A DNA stretch of 64,000 nucleotides from UBA2336 sp049306095. GTDB lineage: Bacteria; Bacteroidota; Bacteroidia; Cytophagales; Cyclobacteriaceae. Both the position numbers and the translations under genes were made by a program. Each line of letters begins with the position of its first letter. The stretch's first letter is position 1. The stretch covers positions 1 to 64,000 of the forward strand of contig JBAQPU010000022.1 of assembly GCA_049306095.1 (NCBI GenBank), read 5' to 3'. The notes under the pieces are model-generated. The model worked only from the letters and a program-made list of their open reading frames with translations. It was not told the DNA's origin and did not search any database. Shown here one piece after another: positions 50,616 through 59,959 of this stretch.

Positions 50616-50645
50616 TTGAAAGTAAAATTGAAGCAAATAGCTTTG
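50616..50645 (+). promoter_or_regulatory. Promoter of tRNA-Pro
   Basis: TTG (50616-50618), a 19-nt spacer and TAGCTTTG (50638-50645) match the consensus exactly, about 62 nt before the tRNA. Confidence 0.83.
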
Positions 50646-50707
50646 TTAAAGCTAAAGAGTCTCAGGAATAGGCAGTATATCAAAAAGGAGTTTGTTCAAT
50701 ATTTTAT

Positions 50708-50781
<74 letters not shown>

Positions 50782-51059
50782 CTGAAGGAATTTTAATGAT
50801 TTTTAATGATTCCCTAAAAGTTGACAAGTCTGAACAAGAAGTTTTAGATCTGAAATTAACAGGATCGAAAACTTGCCACGCAGGCCAACTCATCAAAATC
50901 TCTTTAATAGCCATCAAGTCTTTTTGGTGGCTTTATTTTTGACATTAGCCTTCCCCACTCTTCAAAATTTGAAATAGTTTCAAGCATTGTTGAAAAGCTA
51001 ACATCATAGCTGATTTCAACTTTATTCAAAGTCGTTTACCTTATCGTTTTCTATTTGGC

Positions 51060-51067
51060 TATATTTG
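51060..51067 (+). promoter_or_regulatory. -7 element of the toxin-antitoxin operon
   Basis: TATATTTG fits TAnnTTTG exactly, 17 bp before the antitoxin ATG. No good -33 TTG lies at 19-21 bp, which suggests a weak or regulated promoter. Confidence 0.5.
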
Positions 51068-51084
51068 TAATTCAATCGGCAGCT

Positions 51085-51255
51085 ATGAATACATTGATCA
51101 TTGACAAAAAAAAATATGTGGTGGTTGGCCAACGTGAGTATGAGAAACTCCTAGAAAAAGCTGCAGTAAAAAAGCCGGCTGCACGTAAGTTAAGCCTGGC
51201 AGAAGGTAAGAAGTTGGCTTACAAACTAATCGATAAATGGCACAAAGAAAAGTAA
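51085..51255 (+). CDS. Probable antitoxin of a type II module
   Basis: A 56-aa protein (MNTLIIDKKKYVVVGQREYE, then KLLEKAAVKKPAARKLSLAE...). The short beta-strand plus helical layout (KKYVVVGQREYEKLLEKA) resembles Phd/YefM-like or related antitoxins with a C-terminal helical tail (AEGKKLAYKLIDKWHKEK). The frame begins upstream at 51055, but the ATG at 51085 fits better. It overlaps the toxin start by 19 nt, the usual antitoxin-toxin coupling. The exact family is not resolved. Confidence 0.75.
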   Translation: MNTLIIDKKKYVVVGQREYEKLLEKAAVKKPAARKLSLAEGKKLAYKLIDKWHKEK

Positions 51256-51533
51256 GCATTCTCGACAAGGCTGCCGAAGAGGTTGCGTATGTCGCTTACT
51301 TTGTAGAGTCAAAAGGCCTTCCAAATACGGCTAAAAAATTCGTAGCTGAATCGTTCAAATTTTTTCAAACACTTGGAAATCCAAGCATAAAACATAGGCC
51401 TTGCCATTTTGTCGAATGGAGGGAAGAAGGTTATCGATGCGCCAATTTCAGGAAGAAATATGTTGTTGCCTATCTTGATACAGAAGACGAAGTGATTATT
51501 TGCGACTTTGCCCTTCAAAAACTTCTTTCATAG
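51237..51533 (+). CDS. RelE/ParE-superfamily toxin
   Basis: A 98-aa protein with the RelE/ParE fold signature: alpha-hairpin AAEEVAYVAYFVESKGLPNT, AKKFVAESFKFFQTLGNP, then beta-strands HRPCHFVEWREEGYRCANFR, KKYVVAYLDTEDEVIICDFA. ParE-type toxins poison gyrase and RelE-type toxins cleave mRNA; the sequence does not decide which. It overlaps the antitoxin gene and ends at 51533 before a short spacer to oxyR. Confidence 0.82.
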   Translation: MAQRKVSILDKAAEEVAYVAYFVESKGLPNTAKKFVAESFKFFQTLGNPSIKHRPCHFVEWREEGYRCANFRKKYVVAYLDTEDEVIICDFALQKLLS

Positions 51534-51618
51534 TTACATCGGGTTGTTAGGTTAATAATCCCAATAGTCAGTTTTAATTGATTGTTGGAAATTGTTGTTA
51601 AAGAATTGAAGAAAGGGA

Positions 51619-52554
51619 TTAATAATTAATCTCCACCACTTTTTTGTTTTGCAGTTTCTGCATCCTTTTCGGAACAATGGTAAGGATTTCCTCTTTCAAC
51701 GCATTTAGCAGTTTTGTTTTGATATGATCGCGGTGGGTTACAATGCTCACTTCGCGGGCTGGGCTCGGTTCTTTTAATTTCTTGACAAACTTTAATTGTG
51801 GCTTGCTGAATTCCATCACGGCCATTTCGGGTAAAATGGTAATGCCGTCACTCGTATCGACCATGCGCTTCAGAGTTTCAATGTTGCCGGTTTCGTAATG
51901 AAAGTGCTGATCGGAGTATTTACGCAACTCGCACAGGTTCAACACTTGCGAGCGAAAGCAATGCCCCTCTTCCAGCAACCATAATTGATTAGGATCAATT
52001 TCATTGGCCAGCACATACTTCTTATCAAACAATGCGTTCTTTTTCGAGACGTATACAAAGAGTTCCTCATAAAAAAGAACATCTTCTTTAATGGATGAAT
52101 CTTTCAGGGGCGTTACCACAATGCCGCAGTCAAGCCGGTTGTTTTTAAGGTCGTGAATCACTTCTTCGGTAATGGTTTCCTTAATGACCATGTTCAGCTG
52201 CGGATATTTTTGACGAACCTGCTGGAAAAGCGGAGGCAGCAGGTAAGGAGCCAGGGTAGGAATGATTCCGATGCGCAGTTCGCCTGTCATGCTGTCTTTC
52301 TGATAGTCAATCAAATCCTGCATGCGGTATGCTTCATTCAGGATAACACGGGCTTGAGCAACAATGCTTTTACCGATTTCGGTAGGTATAACAGGTTGTT
52401 TGGTACGGTCAAATATTTTTACGCCCAGTTCGTCTTCCAGTTTTTGAATTTGCATGCTCAACGTTGGCTGGGTAACGAAGCACTTTTCAGAAGCCAGTAC
52501 GAAATGGCGGTGCGTATCTAATGCTACAATGTATTCCAGTTGAATTAAGGTCAT
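51619..52554 (-). CDS. oxyR: OxyR, hydrogen-peroxide-sensing LysR-type regulator
   Basis: A 311-aa LysR-family protein. The winged HTH (LIQLEYIVALDTHRHFVLAS, KCFVTQPTLSMQIQKLEDEL) is at the N-terminus. The regulatory domain has the redox segment LLEEGHCFRSQVLNLCELRK, with two cysteines in the arrangement of OxyR C199/C208, which form a disulfide on oxidation. It is divergent from katG with a 93-bp shared control region containing a LysR-type box, fully consistent with peroxide-induced control of katG. Confidence 0.95.
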   Translation of the reverse strand: MTLIQLEYIVALDTHRHFVLASEKCFVTQPTLSMQIQKLEDELGVKIFDRTKQPVIPTEIGKSIVAQARVILNEAYRMQDLIDYQKDSMTGELRIGIIPTLAPYLLPPLFQQVRQKYPQLNMVIKETITEEVIHDLKNNRLDCGIVVTPLKDSSIKEDVLFYEELFVYVSKKNALFDKKYVLANEIDPNQLWLLEEGHCFRSQVLNLCELRKYSDQHFHYETGNIETLKRMVDTSDGITILPEMAVMEFSKPQLKFVKKLKEPSPAREVSIVTHRDHIKTKLLNALKEEILTIVPKRMQKLQNKKVVEINY

Positions 52555-52582
52555 AGAGTATAGCTATATCTTTATAAAAATA

Positions 52583-52619
52583 ATCAATTTGATTTATTGA
52601 TCAGAATAAGGTTGCTTGG
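52583..52619 (+). promoter_or_regulatory. OxyR-type box and katG promoter
   Basis: ATCAAT-TTGATTT-ATTGAT (52583-52601) is an inverted repeat of LysR T-N11-A type. The TTG inside it (52589-52591) is followed after 20 nt by TTGCTTGG (52612-52619), a poor -7 element, as expected for a promoter that needs an activator. Confidence 0.65.
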
Positions 52620-52647
52620 GTGCTCATTCTATTAAATCAATTAACAC

Positions 52648-54852
52648 ATGGGAAATAGCACAAACACAAATGGCGAAAGCAAGTGCCCGTTTGGTCACGG
52701 GTCGCAAAAACCGATCGCTGGGGGGGGTACACAAAACCGCGACTGGTGGCCGAATCAGTTGAATTTGAATGTTCTTCGTCAACATTCATCCTTATCAAAC
52801 CCGATGGGTGAAAAATTCAATTACGCAGAAGAATTTAAGAAACTGGATCTGCAGGCAGTGAAAAAGGATCTTCAGGAGCTGATGACCAAATCGCAGGACT
52901 GGTGGCCTGCCGATTTCGGGCATTATGGTCCGCTTTTTATTCGCATGGCCTGGCACAGTGCCGGCACCTATCGTACCGGTGATGGACGTGGTGGCGCAGG
53001 AACGGGTCAGCAGCGGTTTGCCCCACTCAACAGTTGGCCTGATAATGTAAACCTGGACAAAGCCCGCAGACTAATTTGGCCGATCAAACAGAAGTATGGA
53101 AAGAAAATTTCCTGGGCCGACCTGATGATTCTCACTGGCAACGTAGCCCTCGAGTCAATGGGATTTAAAACTTTCGGTTTTGCCGGAGGCCGTGAAGATG
53201 TTTGGGAGCCCGAACAAGATGTGTATTGGGGCTCAGAAACAAAATGGCTGGACGACAAACGGTATTCGGGAGACCGCGATCTCGAAAATCCGCTGGGAGC
53301 GGTGCAAATGGGGTTGATTTATGTAAACCCACAAGGCCCTAACGGAAATCCCGATCCGATTGCAGCCGCCCGCGACATTCGCGAAACGTTTAAGCGCATG
53401 TCAATGACCGATGAAGAAACCGTTGCCCTGATTGCCGGTGGCCATACATTTGGCAAGACCCATGGCGCGGCTCCTGAGTCGCACGTTGGCGCTGATCCTG
53501 AAACGGCATCCATCGAAGAGTTGGGCCTTGGCTGGAGAAATAGTTTCGGCAGTGGCAAAGGCGGAGACACCATCACCAGCGGTATTGAGATTACCTGGAC
53601 ATCCACCCCCACCAAATGGAGTAATAATTTTTTCTGGAACTTGTTCGGTTACGAATGGGAATTAACGAAGAGCCCGGCCGGAGCACATCAATGGCAACCC
53701 AAACATGGCGCTGGCGCCAACTCGGTACCCGATGCGCACGACAAGTCGAAACGCCACACGCCTAAGATGCTCACCACCGACCTTTCGCTGCGATTCGATC
53801 CGATTTATGAAAAAATTTCAAGGCGATTTTATGAAGATCCCGATGCGTTTGCCGATGCCTTTGCGCGTGCATGGTTTAAACTCACACACCGCGATATGGG
53901 GCCGCGCACGCGTTATCTGGGCACTGAAATTCCAACAGAAGAACTCATTTGGCAGGATCCGGTTCCTGCAGTCAACCACAAGCTGGTTGATGACAAGGAC
54001 ATTGATTCATTGAAATCGAAAATTCTTGCTTCCGGGTTAACAATTTCGCAACTGGTGTCAACGGCTTGGGCTTCGGCTTCCACGTTCCGTGGTTCAGATA
54101 AACGTGGCGGAGCAAACGGAGGGCGCATTCGTCTTGCTCCTCAGAAAGATTGGGCAGTGAACAATCCTGCTCAACTTTCAAAAGTTTTGAAGGCATTGGA
54201 GGGTATTCAAAAAGAATTTAACACGGCTGATAAGAAAATTTCGCTTGCCGATTTGATTGTGCTGGGCGGATGTGCCGCTGTTGAGAAGGCTGCCAAGAAT
54301 GCCGGTATTGCTGTTTCAGTTCCGTTTAAACCGGGAAGGATGGATGCCACGCAAGAGCAAACCGATGTTGAGTCGTTCCAACACCTGGAGCCGGTCGCAG
54401 ATGGCTTCCGTAATTACCAGAAGAAAAAATACGCAGTTTCAACAGAAGAGCTTTTGGTTGACAGGGCGCAGTTATTAACCCTTACCGCTCCTGAAATGAC
54501 GGTGTTGGTAGGAGGATTGCGCGCACTCAATGCAAATGCTGATCAGTCGAAATATGGGGTATTCACCAAGCGTGTGGAATCACTCACCAACGATTTCTTT
54601 GTAAACCTGCTGGATATGGGCACGGTTTGGAAAGCTACCTCAGAAGAACAGGATGTATTTGAAGGACGCGACCGAAGTAGCGGTGCTGTGAAGTGGACGG
54701 CTACCCGAGCTGATCTCGTTTTCGGATCGAACTCTGAATTAAGAGCCATCGCGGAAGTATACGGATGTGAAGATTCACAAGAAAAGTTTGTTCAGGATTT
54801 TGTAGCTGCCTGGAACAAGGTGATGAATCTTGATCGTTTTGATTTGAATTGA
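52648..54852 (+). CDS. katG: Catalase-peroxidase
   Basis: A 734-aa haem enzyme breaking down H2O2, with two homologous peroxidase halves. The distal Arg-Trp-His are in FIRMAWHSAGTYRTGDGRGG, the Tyr of the Trp-Tyr-Met crosslink is in GLIYVNPQGPNGNPDP, the Met in FKRMSMTDEETVAL, and the proximal His in LIAGGHTFGKTHGAAP. The degenerate C-terminal half starts near residue 430 (RDMGPRTRYLG). It is divergent from oxyR and ends at a strong terminator. Length and motifs are fully normal. Confidence 0.97.
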   Translation: MGNSTNTNGESKCPFGHGSQKPIAGGGTQNRDWWPNQLNLNVLRQHSSLSNPMGEKFNYAEEFKKLDLQAVKKDLQELMTKSQDWWPADFGHYGPLFIRMAWHSAGTYRTGDGRGGAGTGQQRFAPLNSWPDNVNLDKARRLIWPIKQKYGKKISWADLMILTGNVALESMGFKTFGFAGGREDVWEPEQDVYWGSETKWLDDKRYSGDRDLENPLGAVQMGLIYVNPQGPNGNPDPIAAARDIRETFKRMSMTDEETVALIAGGHTFGKTHGAAPESHVGADPETASIEELGLGWRNSFGSGKGGDTITSGIEITWTSTPTKWSNNFFWNLFGYEWELTKSPAGAHQWQPKHGAGANSVPDAHDKSKRHTPKMLTTDLSLRFDPIYEKISRRFYEDPDAFADAFARAWFKLTHRDMGPRTRYLGTEIPTEELIWQDPVPAVNHKLVDDKDIDSLKSKILASGLTISQLVSTAWASASTFRGSDKRGGANGGRIRLAPQKDWAVNNPAQLSKVLKALEGIQKEFNTADKKISLADLIVLGGCAAVEKAAKNAGIAVSVPFKPGRMDATQEQTDVESFQHLEPVADGFRNYQKKKYAVSTEELLVDRAQLLTLTAPEMTVLVGGLRALNANADQSKYGVFTKRVESLTNDFFVNLLDMGTVWKATSEEQDVFEGRDRSSGAVKWTATRADLVFGSNSELRAIAEVYGCEDSQEKFVQDFVAAWNKVMNLDRFDLN

Positions 54853-54875
54853 TCTTAAGTATAGTGTTGAAGTGT

Positions 54876-54901
54876 AAAAGGTGGCCGAACAGCCACCTTT
54901 T
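54876..54901 (+). terminator. Terminator after katG
   Basis: AAAAGGTGGC, loop CGAACA, GCCACCTTTT: a perfect 10-bp stem ending in a T-run, 24 bp after the stop codon. Confidence 0.93.
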
Positions 54902-55416
54902 AATTTACAGGTAAGCTTATGTTAGCAATTTGTACATCCGTGATAACATCAAAACCTTTAAAACTGCCCACGATGCAAAGTCCTGTTACTTCTGTGGCTA
55001 TGCCATTTTACTATTGATAGTCAATAGTCTAATATATATCTTTTTTATTAGCCCCTAAAATCCCTCCTTGCAATTGTAGCAGAGACGGGATACGGCCAGG
55101 TTTATACAAACCTCGACATGAAATTTTCTGGCTCCGAGTTCGAAAATTCTCACACAATTGTTGCAATTAAATTCGGTACCGGGCCGAAATATTAATGCAC
55201 TGTTCATCATAGGCTTGGTAATCCCGTCATGTTTCCAGGTATTTCAGCAACTTCCTTCACCCAATACATTCCGGAATATTGACGCCATCCGGTTATTTGT
55301 CATTCAAAGTCTGGATTTCAGGCGGAAAGAGTAATTCCGTTTGGGGCGCAATCAACACTTTTGATTTTCATTCTTCCGCTGTTATCTTGCCGCACTTTTT
55401 ATAAATCATTGTTTGA
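54902..55416. other. Gene-poor spacer, possible decayed coding sequence
   Basis: No intact gene is seen in this 515-bp stretch. It contains CTATTGA-TAG-TCAATAG near 55010-55030 (7-bp inverted repeat). On the minus strand several adjacent open pieces in different frames look protein-like (e.g. GWRQYSGMYWVKEVAEIPGN and FNCNNCVRIFELGARKFHVE), as if a short gene had suffered frameshifts. This is a weak suspicion only. Confidence 0.3.
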
Positions 55417-55908
55417 ATGGCGCTTTTTGAGAAACATCTGTACGTGAAAAAATCAACCCTGCCCAATGCGGGTAAAGGATTGTTTACGAAAGTTTCAATT
55501 CCGAAAGGAACGTTGATTGTCGAGTACAAGGGAAAAATCACTACATGGAAAGATGTGAAAGATGACGATGGCAAGAATGGATACATTTTTTATGTTAAAC
55601 GGTACCATGTCATAGACGCATGGCCCACCAAAAAACCCCTTGCGCGATACGCAAATGATGCAAAAGGCCTTACCCGCATAAAAGGAGTGACGAATAACTG
55701 TGACTACATTACCAAAGGGTTGAAGGCGTACATCGAATCAAAAAAGAGTATTCCGGCCGGCTCAGAAATTTTTGTCGACTATGGCCCCGATTACTGGAAA
55801 GTAATCCGCGAAAATATCTCCGTAGATAAAAAGGCAAAAAAGAGTAAGAAATCGAAAAAGGTGAAGCACAAAACCGCCAAGCGTGTAGATACACACCCCA
55901 AGCATTAA
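55417..55908 (+). CDS. SET-domain protein with lysine-rich tail
   Basis: A 163-aa protein. The SET fold is indicated by KKSTLPNAGKGLFTKVSIPK, GTLIVEYKGKIT, PLARYANDAKGLTRIKGV, NNCDYITKGLKAYIESKKSI and PAGSEIFVDYGPDYW, matching the N-terminal GxG-type, NHxC-like and GEELxxxYG motifs. SET proteins are SAM-dependent lysine methyltransferases. The C-terminal 30 residues are almost all Lys plus Ser/Val (KKSKKSKKVKHKTAKR), suggesting nucleic-acid binding or self-modification. Small bacterial SET proteins of this size have unknown substrates. Its stop abuts the convergent gene. Confidence 0.87.
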   Translation: MALFEKHLYVKKSTLPNAGKGLFTKVSIPKGTLIVEYKGKITTWKDVKDDDGKNGYIFYVKRYHVIDAWPTKKPLARYANDAKGLTRIKGVTNNCDYITKGLKAYIESKKSIPAGSEIFVDYGPDYWKVIRENISVDKKAKKSKKSKKVKHKTAKRVDTHPKH

Positions 55909-58860
55909 TCATTGCTTTTTTTTCAGTTCCTCGAGTTCCTGCGAAACAGTGGCGGCAAATTCGTCAAAACCCATACGGGTTGCCTCTGCAACATAGGCCG
56001 TCATTAAGCGAACGGAGTTTTTGTTAACGTGCATTGCATCAGTAATGATGTTGTACGCCTTCATTGGATCCAGTGAGTGTTTCTTAAAATAGCGTGCCGA
56101 TGCAATGATTCCCTCCTCGTAAAAAGGATTGTAGTGAGCCAGCACCTTGTAATTTTTTGTCGCTGAAATGGTATCGCCATTAACTTCGTTCAGCATGGCG
56201 GTGTACAATATTTTTTCCAGTTCCTGCGAACGATTAAAGGTAATGCCTTCATTAATGGTGTTGGCCAGCAGACTAACCTGTCCGCGGGAGGCCAGCAATT
56301 CCAGTTCGAAGTGGCGGATTTTTTCCAACAAGCGTTTATCTGTAAATGAGATGCCCGCCAATCGGGTAAAATATCCAATGGCAGATGTCGTATGACCGGT
56401 ATTGAATTGCAACTGTGCCATTTCCAGCAGAGCTTGTGCCTTAAAATGATTATCTCTAAATGAGTGAAACAGCCGGTTAAAATCTACCGAGTCTTTCGAG
56501 GTGATCCGGAAACGGAAGTATTGATACTTTTCAATATCCGAACGCTGAATGACTTCCGTTAACGGGAGTGTAAGCGCCTGCTTTATTTGTCTACCGATTT
56601 CTTTTTCAAAGGTATCCTTGCTTTGAAGGAGGGTATCGGCCGAGATCAGCGCTCGATTGGTTTGATGAGATTCTGCCAGCGCAATGGTGGAGTATAGTTT
56701 TGCCTCTTTATAACTGTATTCAACTGCATAGTCGAAACACTGAGCGGCCAACTCGGCATTACCCTGTTCCAACGCCCACAAACCCATTATGTAATTGTAC
56801 TTTCCCTGCAGGGTTTGACTGAGGTACGCCAGCTCACTTAAAATCTGGAAAGCTTTATTCACATTGTTCTGATGGTAATAGGCTTGTGACAGCGTAGCCT
56901 GTAAAGATTCGCTAAATCCTTCATTAAGAGAATCGGAGGCGATCCGGTATGCCGCATGAGTGGTGGTTGTATCAACTTCTTTCAGTTTATTGACCAGATA
57001 ATTGTTGAGTAGGGTGGCCGAAAAAAGATCAAGTTCTTTTTTTTCCAGCGGATTTACTTTTGTTTTCAACGATTGATGCTGCTGTGTGGCCAGGGCAAGG
57101 GCATTGCTGATGACTCCTGCCGAATGGGTTCCGAAAATTTCCAGCAATGAATCGACATGCTGCGTAGTTTCCTCCTGACTCAGAAACGCAATAAAATTTA
57201 CTTCGGCTGATTCTTTGGTATTGGTATGTTTTCTGGCAGCTTCCAGGGCGAGCAAGGCTGAATCCATCAAATGGATTTTAGTGTATGTATAACCGAGGTT
57301 ATTTTGAATCGGGCCTGAGTCTGGGAATTTTTTCAGAGCATCTTTAAAAAAATAAATAGCATTGAAATACCGATCTTCAAACAAATATAAATTTCCTTCA
57401 TTCACCAGCGAGTATTCTGTAGCGCGTTTGTAGTTGGCCAGATCATAATGTTTCCGTGCTTGCTCCAGATCATTTTTTTGACCTTCCAGGTAGCCGATCA
57501 AATAATTGGAATGATGGTTGGCAAAACCCAGCGCACCACTTTGTCGGTAATATGCTTCGGCAAACCCGCGCTTGTCCAGTACCCGATAAAGATCGCCCAA
57601 ACTGTTATAAAAACCTGAGGTGCTATGGTACACATACTCGTGCCAGTTTGAATAGAAGACAAAAGCCAGCATGGCAATTAAACCGGCAAAGCGGTATGTG
57701 AAGTAGGGCATCCGGTTGGGCGTATACAACACTTTGTACACATTCATATTCTCTGCCAGCATCAGAATAAAGTTGGAGAGGATGTAAGTGAAAAAAATTA
57801 ATCCGAAGCCTAAGTGAGTAAAAAGAATGAAGTCGCGAATAACTTTTAGTGCTGGGTCGTTGGCCGATCCCAGCAGCATGCCAATGGTGGATAAGCAAAT
57901 GGCGGCCATCCCGGCAATGAAAAACGCTCCAAAGGGATGAAACCCTGTAATCGTTTGATATAACTTTTCACGTTGTCCGTATCCCCACAAGCTGAGGATA
58001 ATCGAAACCGTTAACAGCAGGTACACATTGATGTAGAGAAAATTCCAATGAATAATCCCCGCTTCGTGCATGAAGGCAAGAAACAGATTAACAAAGTACA
58101 CCGTGCAGATGATCATAAAATGCCTCAAACTTTTGGAGCTGGCCGAACCCTGACTGGTGAGGTACACGAATGAAGCAATAATTTCATGCGCGATCATGAT
58201 CATGAACAACACACTTAAAATCAAACCGGGTACGTAACCGGTTACAGCCAGGTGTAAAAATGGGTGGCCGACCATCGAAAAGTAATGGATTAAAATCCCA
58301 AGGATAGTTGTTATCAAAAGAAAGCTGACCAGTCTGCGGGTGAAACTGGCGGCAGTGTAAAATGTATTGAAGTAAAAACTTACTAAAACATACACACTGA
58401 GGGCAATAATGGTTACCCATTGTCCTGATAAACCGAAAAGACGAAGAATGTCCAGGCGAAGACTTACGATAAACAAAATGAATAGCCCCGTACCCACAAA
58501 ATACCAGAACCTGCCGAAGGTGGTAATGACGGTAAGCAAAAGGATGGCCGACAAAACAAGCACCACCACAAAAGCATACAGGGCAAATGTATTAGGTATT
58601 AAATCGGTTCCGTTGAAATATTCAAAAGTGCTGTACGATTCAATCGGAACTGAAAACTCAAAACTTCCAACCTCAAATACGTGTGAAATGGTTTCAACGG
58701 TTTGCTGGTCATGGAATTTCTGCCATCGGATAACGGCATCGGTGCCTGTAACGTATTGGTACCAGAGGAATGTAAGAGAAAAGAACAGGACAAGCGCAAT
58801 GGCATACCAGATGATGCGGTATTCTTTACGCCATTGTCTCCAGTACCAAAGTGATTGCAT
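55909..58860 (-). CDS. Large membrane protein with C-terminal TPRs
   Basis: A 983-aa protein. The first about 430 residues contain roughly eleven hydrophobic helices (IIWYAIALVLFFSLTFLWYQ, FALYAFVVVLVLSAILLLTV, LVSFLLITTILGILIHYF and so on). The remainder is helical and TPR-like (YRVLDKRGFAEAYYRQSGAL, FAYFFKDALKKF-type repeats, LALEAARKHTNTKES, FDYAVEYSYKEAKLYSTIAL). No catalytic motif is recognised. The layout resembles uncharacterised polytopic TPR proteins in Bacteroidota, and its function is unknown. It starts 69 bp from the gatC end. Confidence 0.75.
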   Translation of the reverse strand: MQSLWYWRQWRKEYRIIWYAIALVLFFSLTFLWYQYVTGTDAVIRWQKFHDQQTVETISHVFEVGSFEFSVPIESYSTFEYFNGTDLIPNTFALYAFVVVLVLSAILLLTVITTFGRFWYFVGTGLFILFIVSLRLDILRLFGLSGQWVTIIALSVYVLVSFYFNTFYTAASFTRRLVSFLLITTILGILIHYFSMVGHPFLHLAVTGYVPGLILSVLFMIMIAHEIIASFVYLTSQGSASSKSLRHFMIICTVYFVNLFLAFMHEAGIIHWNFLYINVYLLLTVSIILSLWGYGQREKLYQTITGFHPFGAFFIAGMAAICLSTIGMLLGSANDPALKVIRDFILFTHLGFGLIFFTYILSNFILMLAENMNVYKVLYTPNRMPYFTYRFAGLIAMLAFVFYSNWHEYVYHSTSGFYNSLGDLYRVLDKRGFAEAYYRQSGALGFANHHSNYLIGYLEGQKNDLEQARKHYDLANYKRATEYSLVNEGNLYLFEDRYFNAIYFFKDALKKFPDSGPIQNNLGYTYTKIHLMDSALLALEAARKHTNTKESAEVNFIAFLSQEETTQHVDSLLEIFGTHSAGVISNALALATQQHQSLKTKVNPLEKKELDLFSATLLNNYLVNKLKEVDTTTTHAAYRIASDSLNEGFSESLQATLSQAYYHQNNVNKAFQILSELAYLSQTLQGKYNYIMGLWALEQGNAELAAQCFDYAVEYSYKEAKLYSTIALAESHQTNRALISADTLLQSKDTFEKEIGRQIKQALTLPLTEVIQRSDIEKYQYFRFRITSKDSVDFNRLFHSFRDNHFKAQALLEMAQLQFNTGHTTSAIGYFTRLAGISFTDKRLLEKIRHFELELLASRGQVSLLANTINEGITFNRSQELEKILYTAMLNEVNGDTISATKNYKVLAHYNPFYEEGIIASARYFKKHSLDPMKAYNIITDAMHVNKNSVRLMTAYVAEATRMGFDEFAATVSQELEELKKKQ

Positions 58861-58929
58861 ATTCAGCGATAACAGATTATTGAATGATGATGACGGGCGG
58901 CTGTTGAAAGCGCACGATAAGCAAGCGAA

Positions 58930-59217
58930 TTACTCTAAAACTTTTGGTACGCGAAAATAATTGGCATCTTTTTTAGGGGCATTTCTCAGCGCGTCCGATT
59001 GATCAAGGTGAGGTTTGACTTCATCTTCTCGCAGGGAATTTACTTCGTGCGACATGCTCGTGAGAGGCTCGACACCATCGGTATTCACCTCGTTGAGTTT
59101 TTCCATCCAGCTTAAAATGGCGGTCATATCCTGCATCATTTTTTCAGCATCTTTTTCGTCAAGCTCAAGGCGGGCCAGGTGCGCAATTTTATCCAACAGT
59201 TCGCGGGTAATTTTCAT
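58930..59217 (-). CDS. gatC: Asp-tRNA(Asn)/Glu-tRNA(Gln) amidotransferase subunit C
   Basis: A 95-aa stabilising subunit of GatCAB, which amidates misacylated Glu-tRNA(Gln) or Asp-tRNA(Asn). The protein (ITRELLDKIAHLARLELDEK, MTAILSWMEKLNEVNTDGVE, PLTSMSHEVNSLREDEVKPH, then DALRNAPKKDANYFRVPKVL) aligns over the full family length. Its ATG overlaps the stop of the PlsC-type gene by 4 nt, a typical translationally coupled arrangement. gatA and gatB are not in this window. Confidence 0.95.
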   Translation of the reverse strand: MKITRELLDKIAHLARLELDEKDAEKMMQDMTAILSWMEKLNEVNTDGVEPLTSMSHEVNSLREDEVKPHLDQSDALRNAPKKDANYFRVPKVLE

Positions 59218-59942
59218 GGGAAATGGTTCTTCAGCTCAGCATCTATTATTGAGTACACCTTTTCTTTCAATACATCCGCTTCTTTTAGGGAATACCCTGA
59301 TGGGTCAACAGGTGCGTGAAAGATTAATTTCAACGGCTTCCACCGAAGGGTCAAGTACTTGGTGTCGGGCAAAATTATCCAATTATAAGGTATCGTCACC
59401 GGAACGATCTCAATTTGTTTTTCAATAGAAGCGCGAAAGGCGCCATCCTTAAAGCGGCCCATGTGCGGAGGACGGTGAGTTACCATCCCACCTTCCGGAA
59501 AAATAACCAGGCTTTTTCCTTTGTCAAGTGCCTCGAGAGAACGTGTAAACGTGCTATAGCGACTTGATAACTTTTCACGATCTACGGTGATGTGAAGTTT
59601 CCGGTACATGAATCCGAATAATGGAATTTTTTCCATGGCGCTCTTCCCTACAAAAATGGTATTGTGATAGTTCAGCCCCATTATGGCAATGTCGAGGTAG
59701 GAGAAATGATTAGGACAAAAAATATAATTTTTTTTCGGATCGAGTTTCTTTCGGTACTCGACATGCCATGGAAATCCCGTCAGCGGGAAGAAAAGCCAGG
59801 CCCACCACCGGTTGATGGCACCCACTAATTTAAACCTGGAAGGAAAGTAGATCGGAATCAGGAAAAGCGGAAAAAACAAAAGAAACAGGATAATGAAAAT
59901 TACCAGTGCATACAACGTGTGAAGAACTTGAAGGATTTTCAT
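59214..59942 (-). CDS. 1-acyl-sn-glycerol-3-phosphate acyltransferase, PlsC-like
   Basis: A 242-aa membrane-associated acyltransferase of phospholipid synthesis. One hydrophobic N-terminal helix (LYALVIFIILFLLFFPLFLI) precedes the NHx4D motif FCPNHFSYLDIAIMGLNYHN, then the FPEG motif LVIFPEGGMVTHRPPH, both needed for catalysis and glycerol-phosphate binding. The frame opens at 59999 but the ATG at 59942 is the natural start. It is 17 bp after the thioesterase gene and overlaps gatC, a compact operon. Acyl donor and exact substrate cannot be told. Confidence 0.88.
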   Translation of the reverse strand: MKILQVLHTLYALVIFIILFLLFFPLFLIPIYFPSRFKLVGAINRWWAWLFFPLTGFPWHVEYRKKLDPKKNYIFCPNHFSYLDIAIMGLNYHNTIFVGKSAMEKIPLFGFMYRKLHITVDREKLSSRYSTFTRSLEALDKGKSLVIFPEGGMVTHRPPHMGRFKDGAFRASIEKQIEIVPVTIPYNWIILPDTKYLTLRWKPLKLIFHAPVDPSGYSLKEADVLKEKVYSIIDAELKNHFP

Positions 59943-59959
59943 TTCGGCAACGCCATCAA

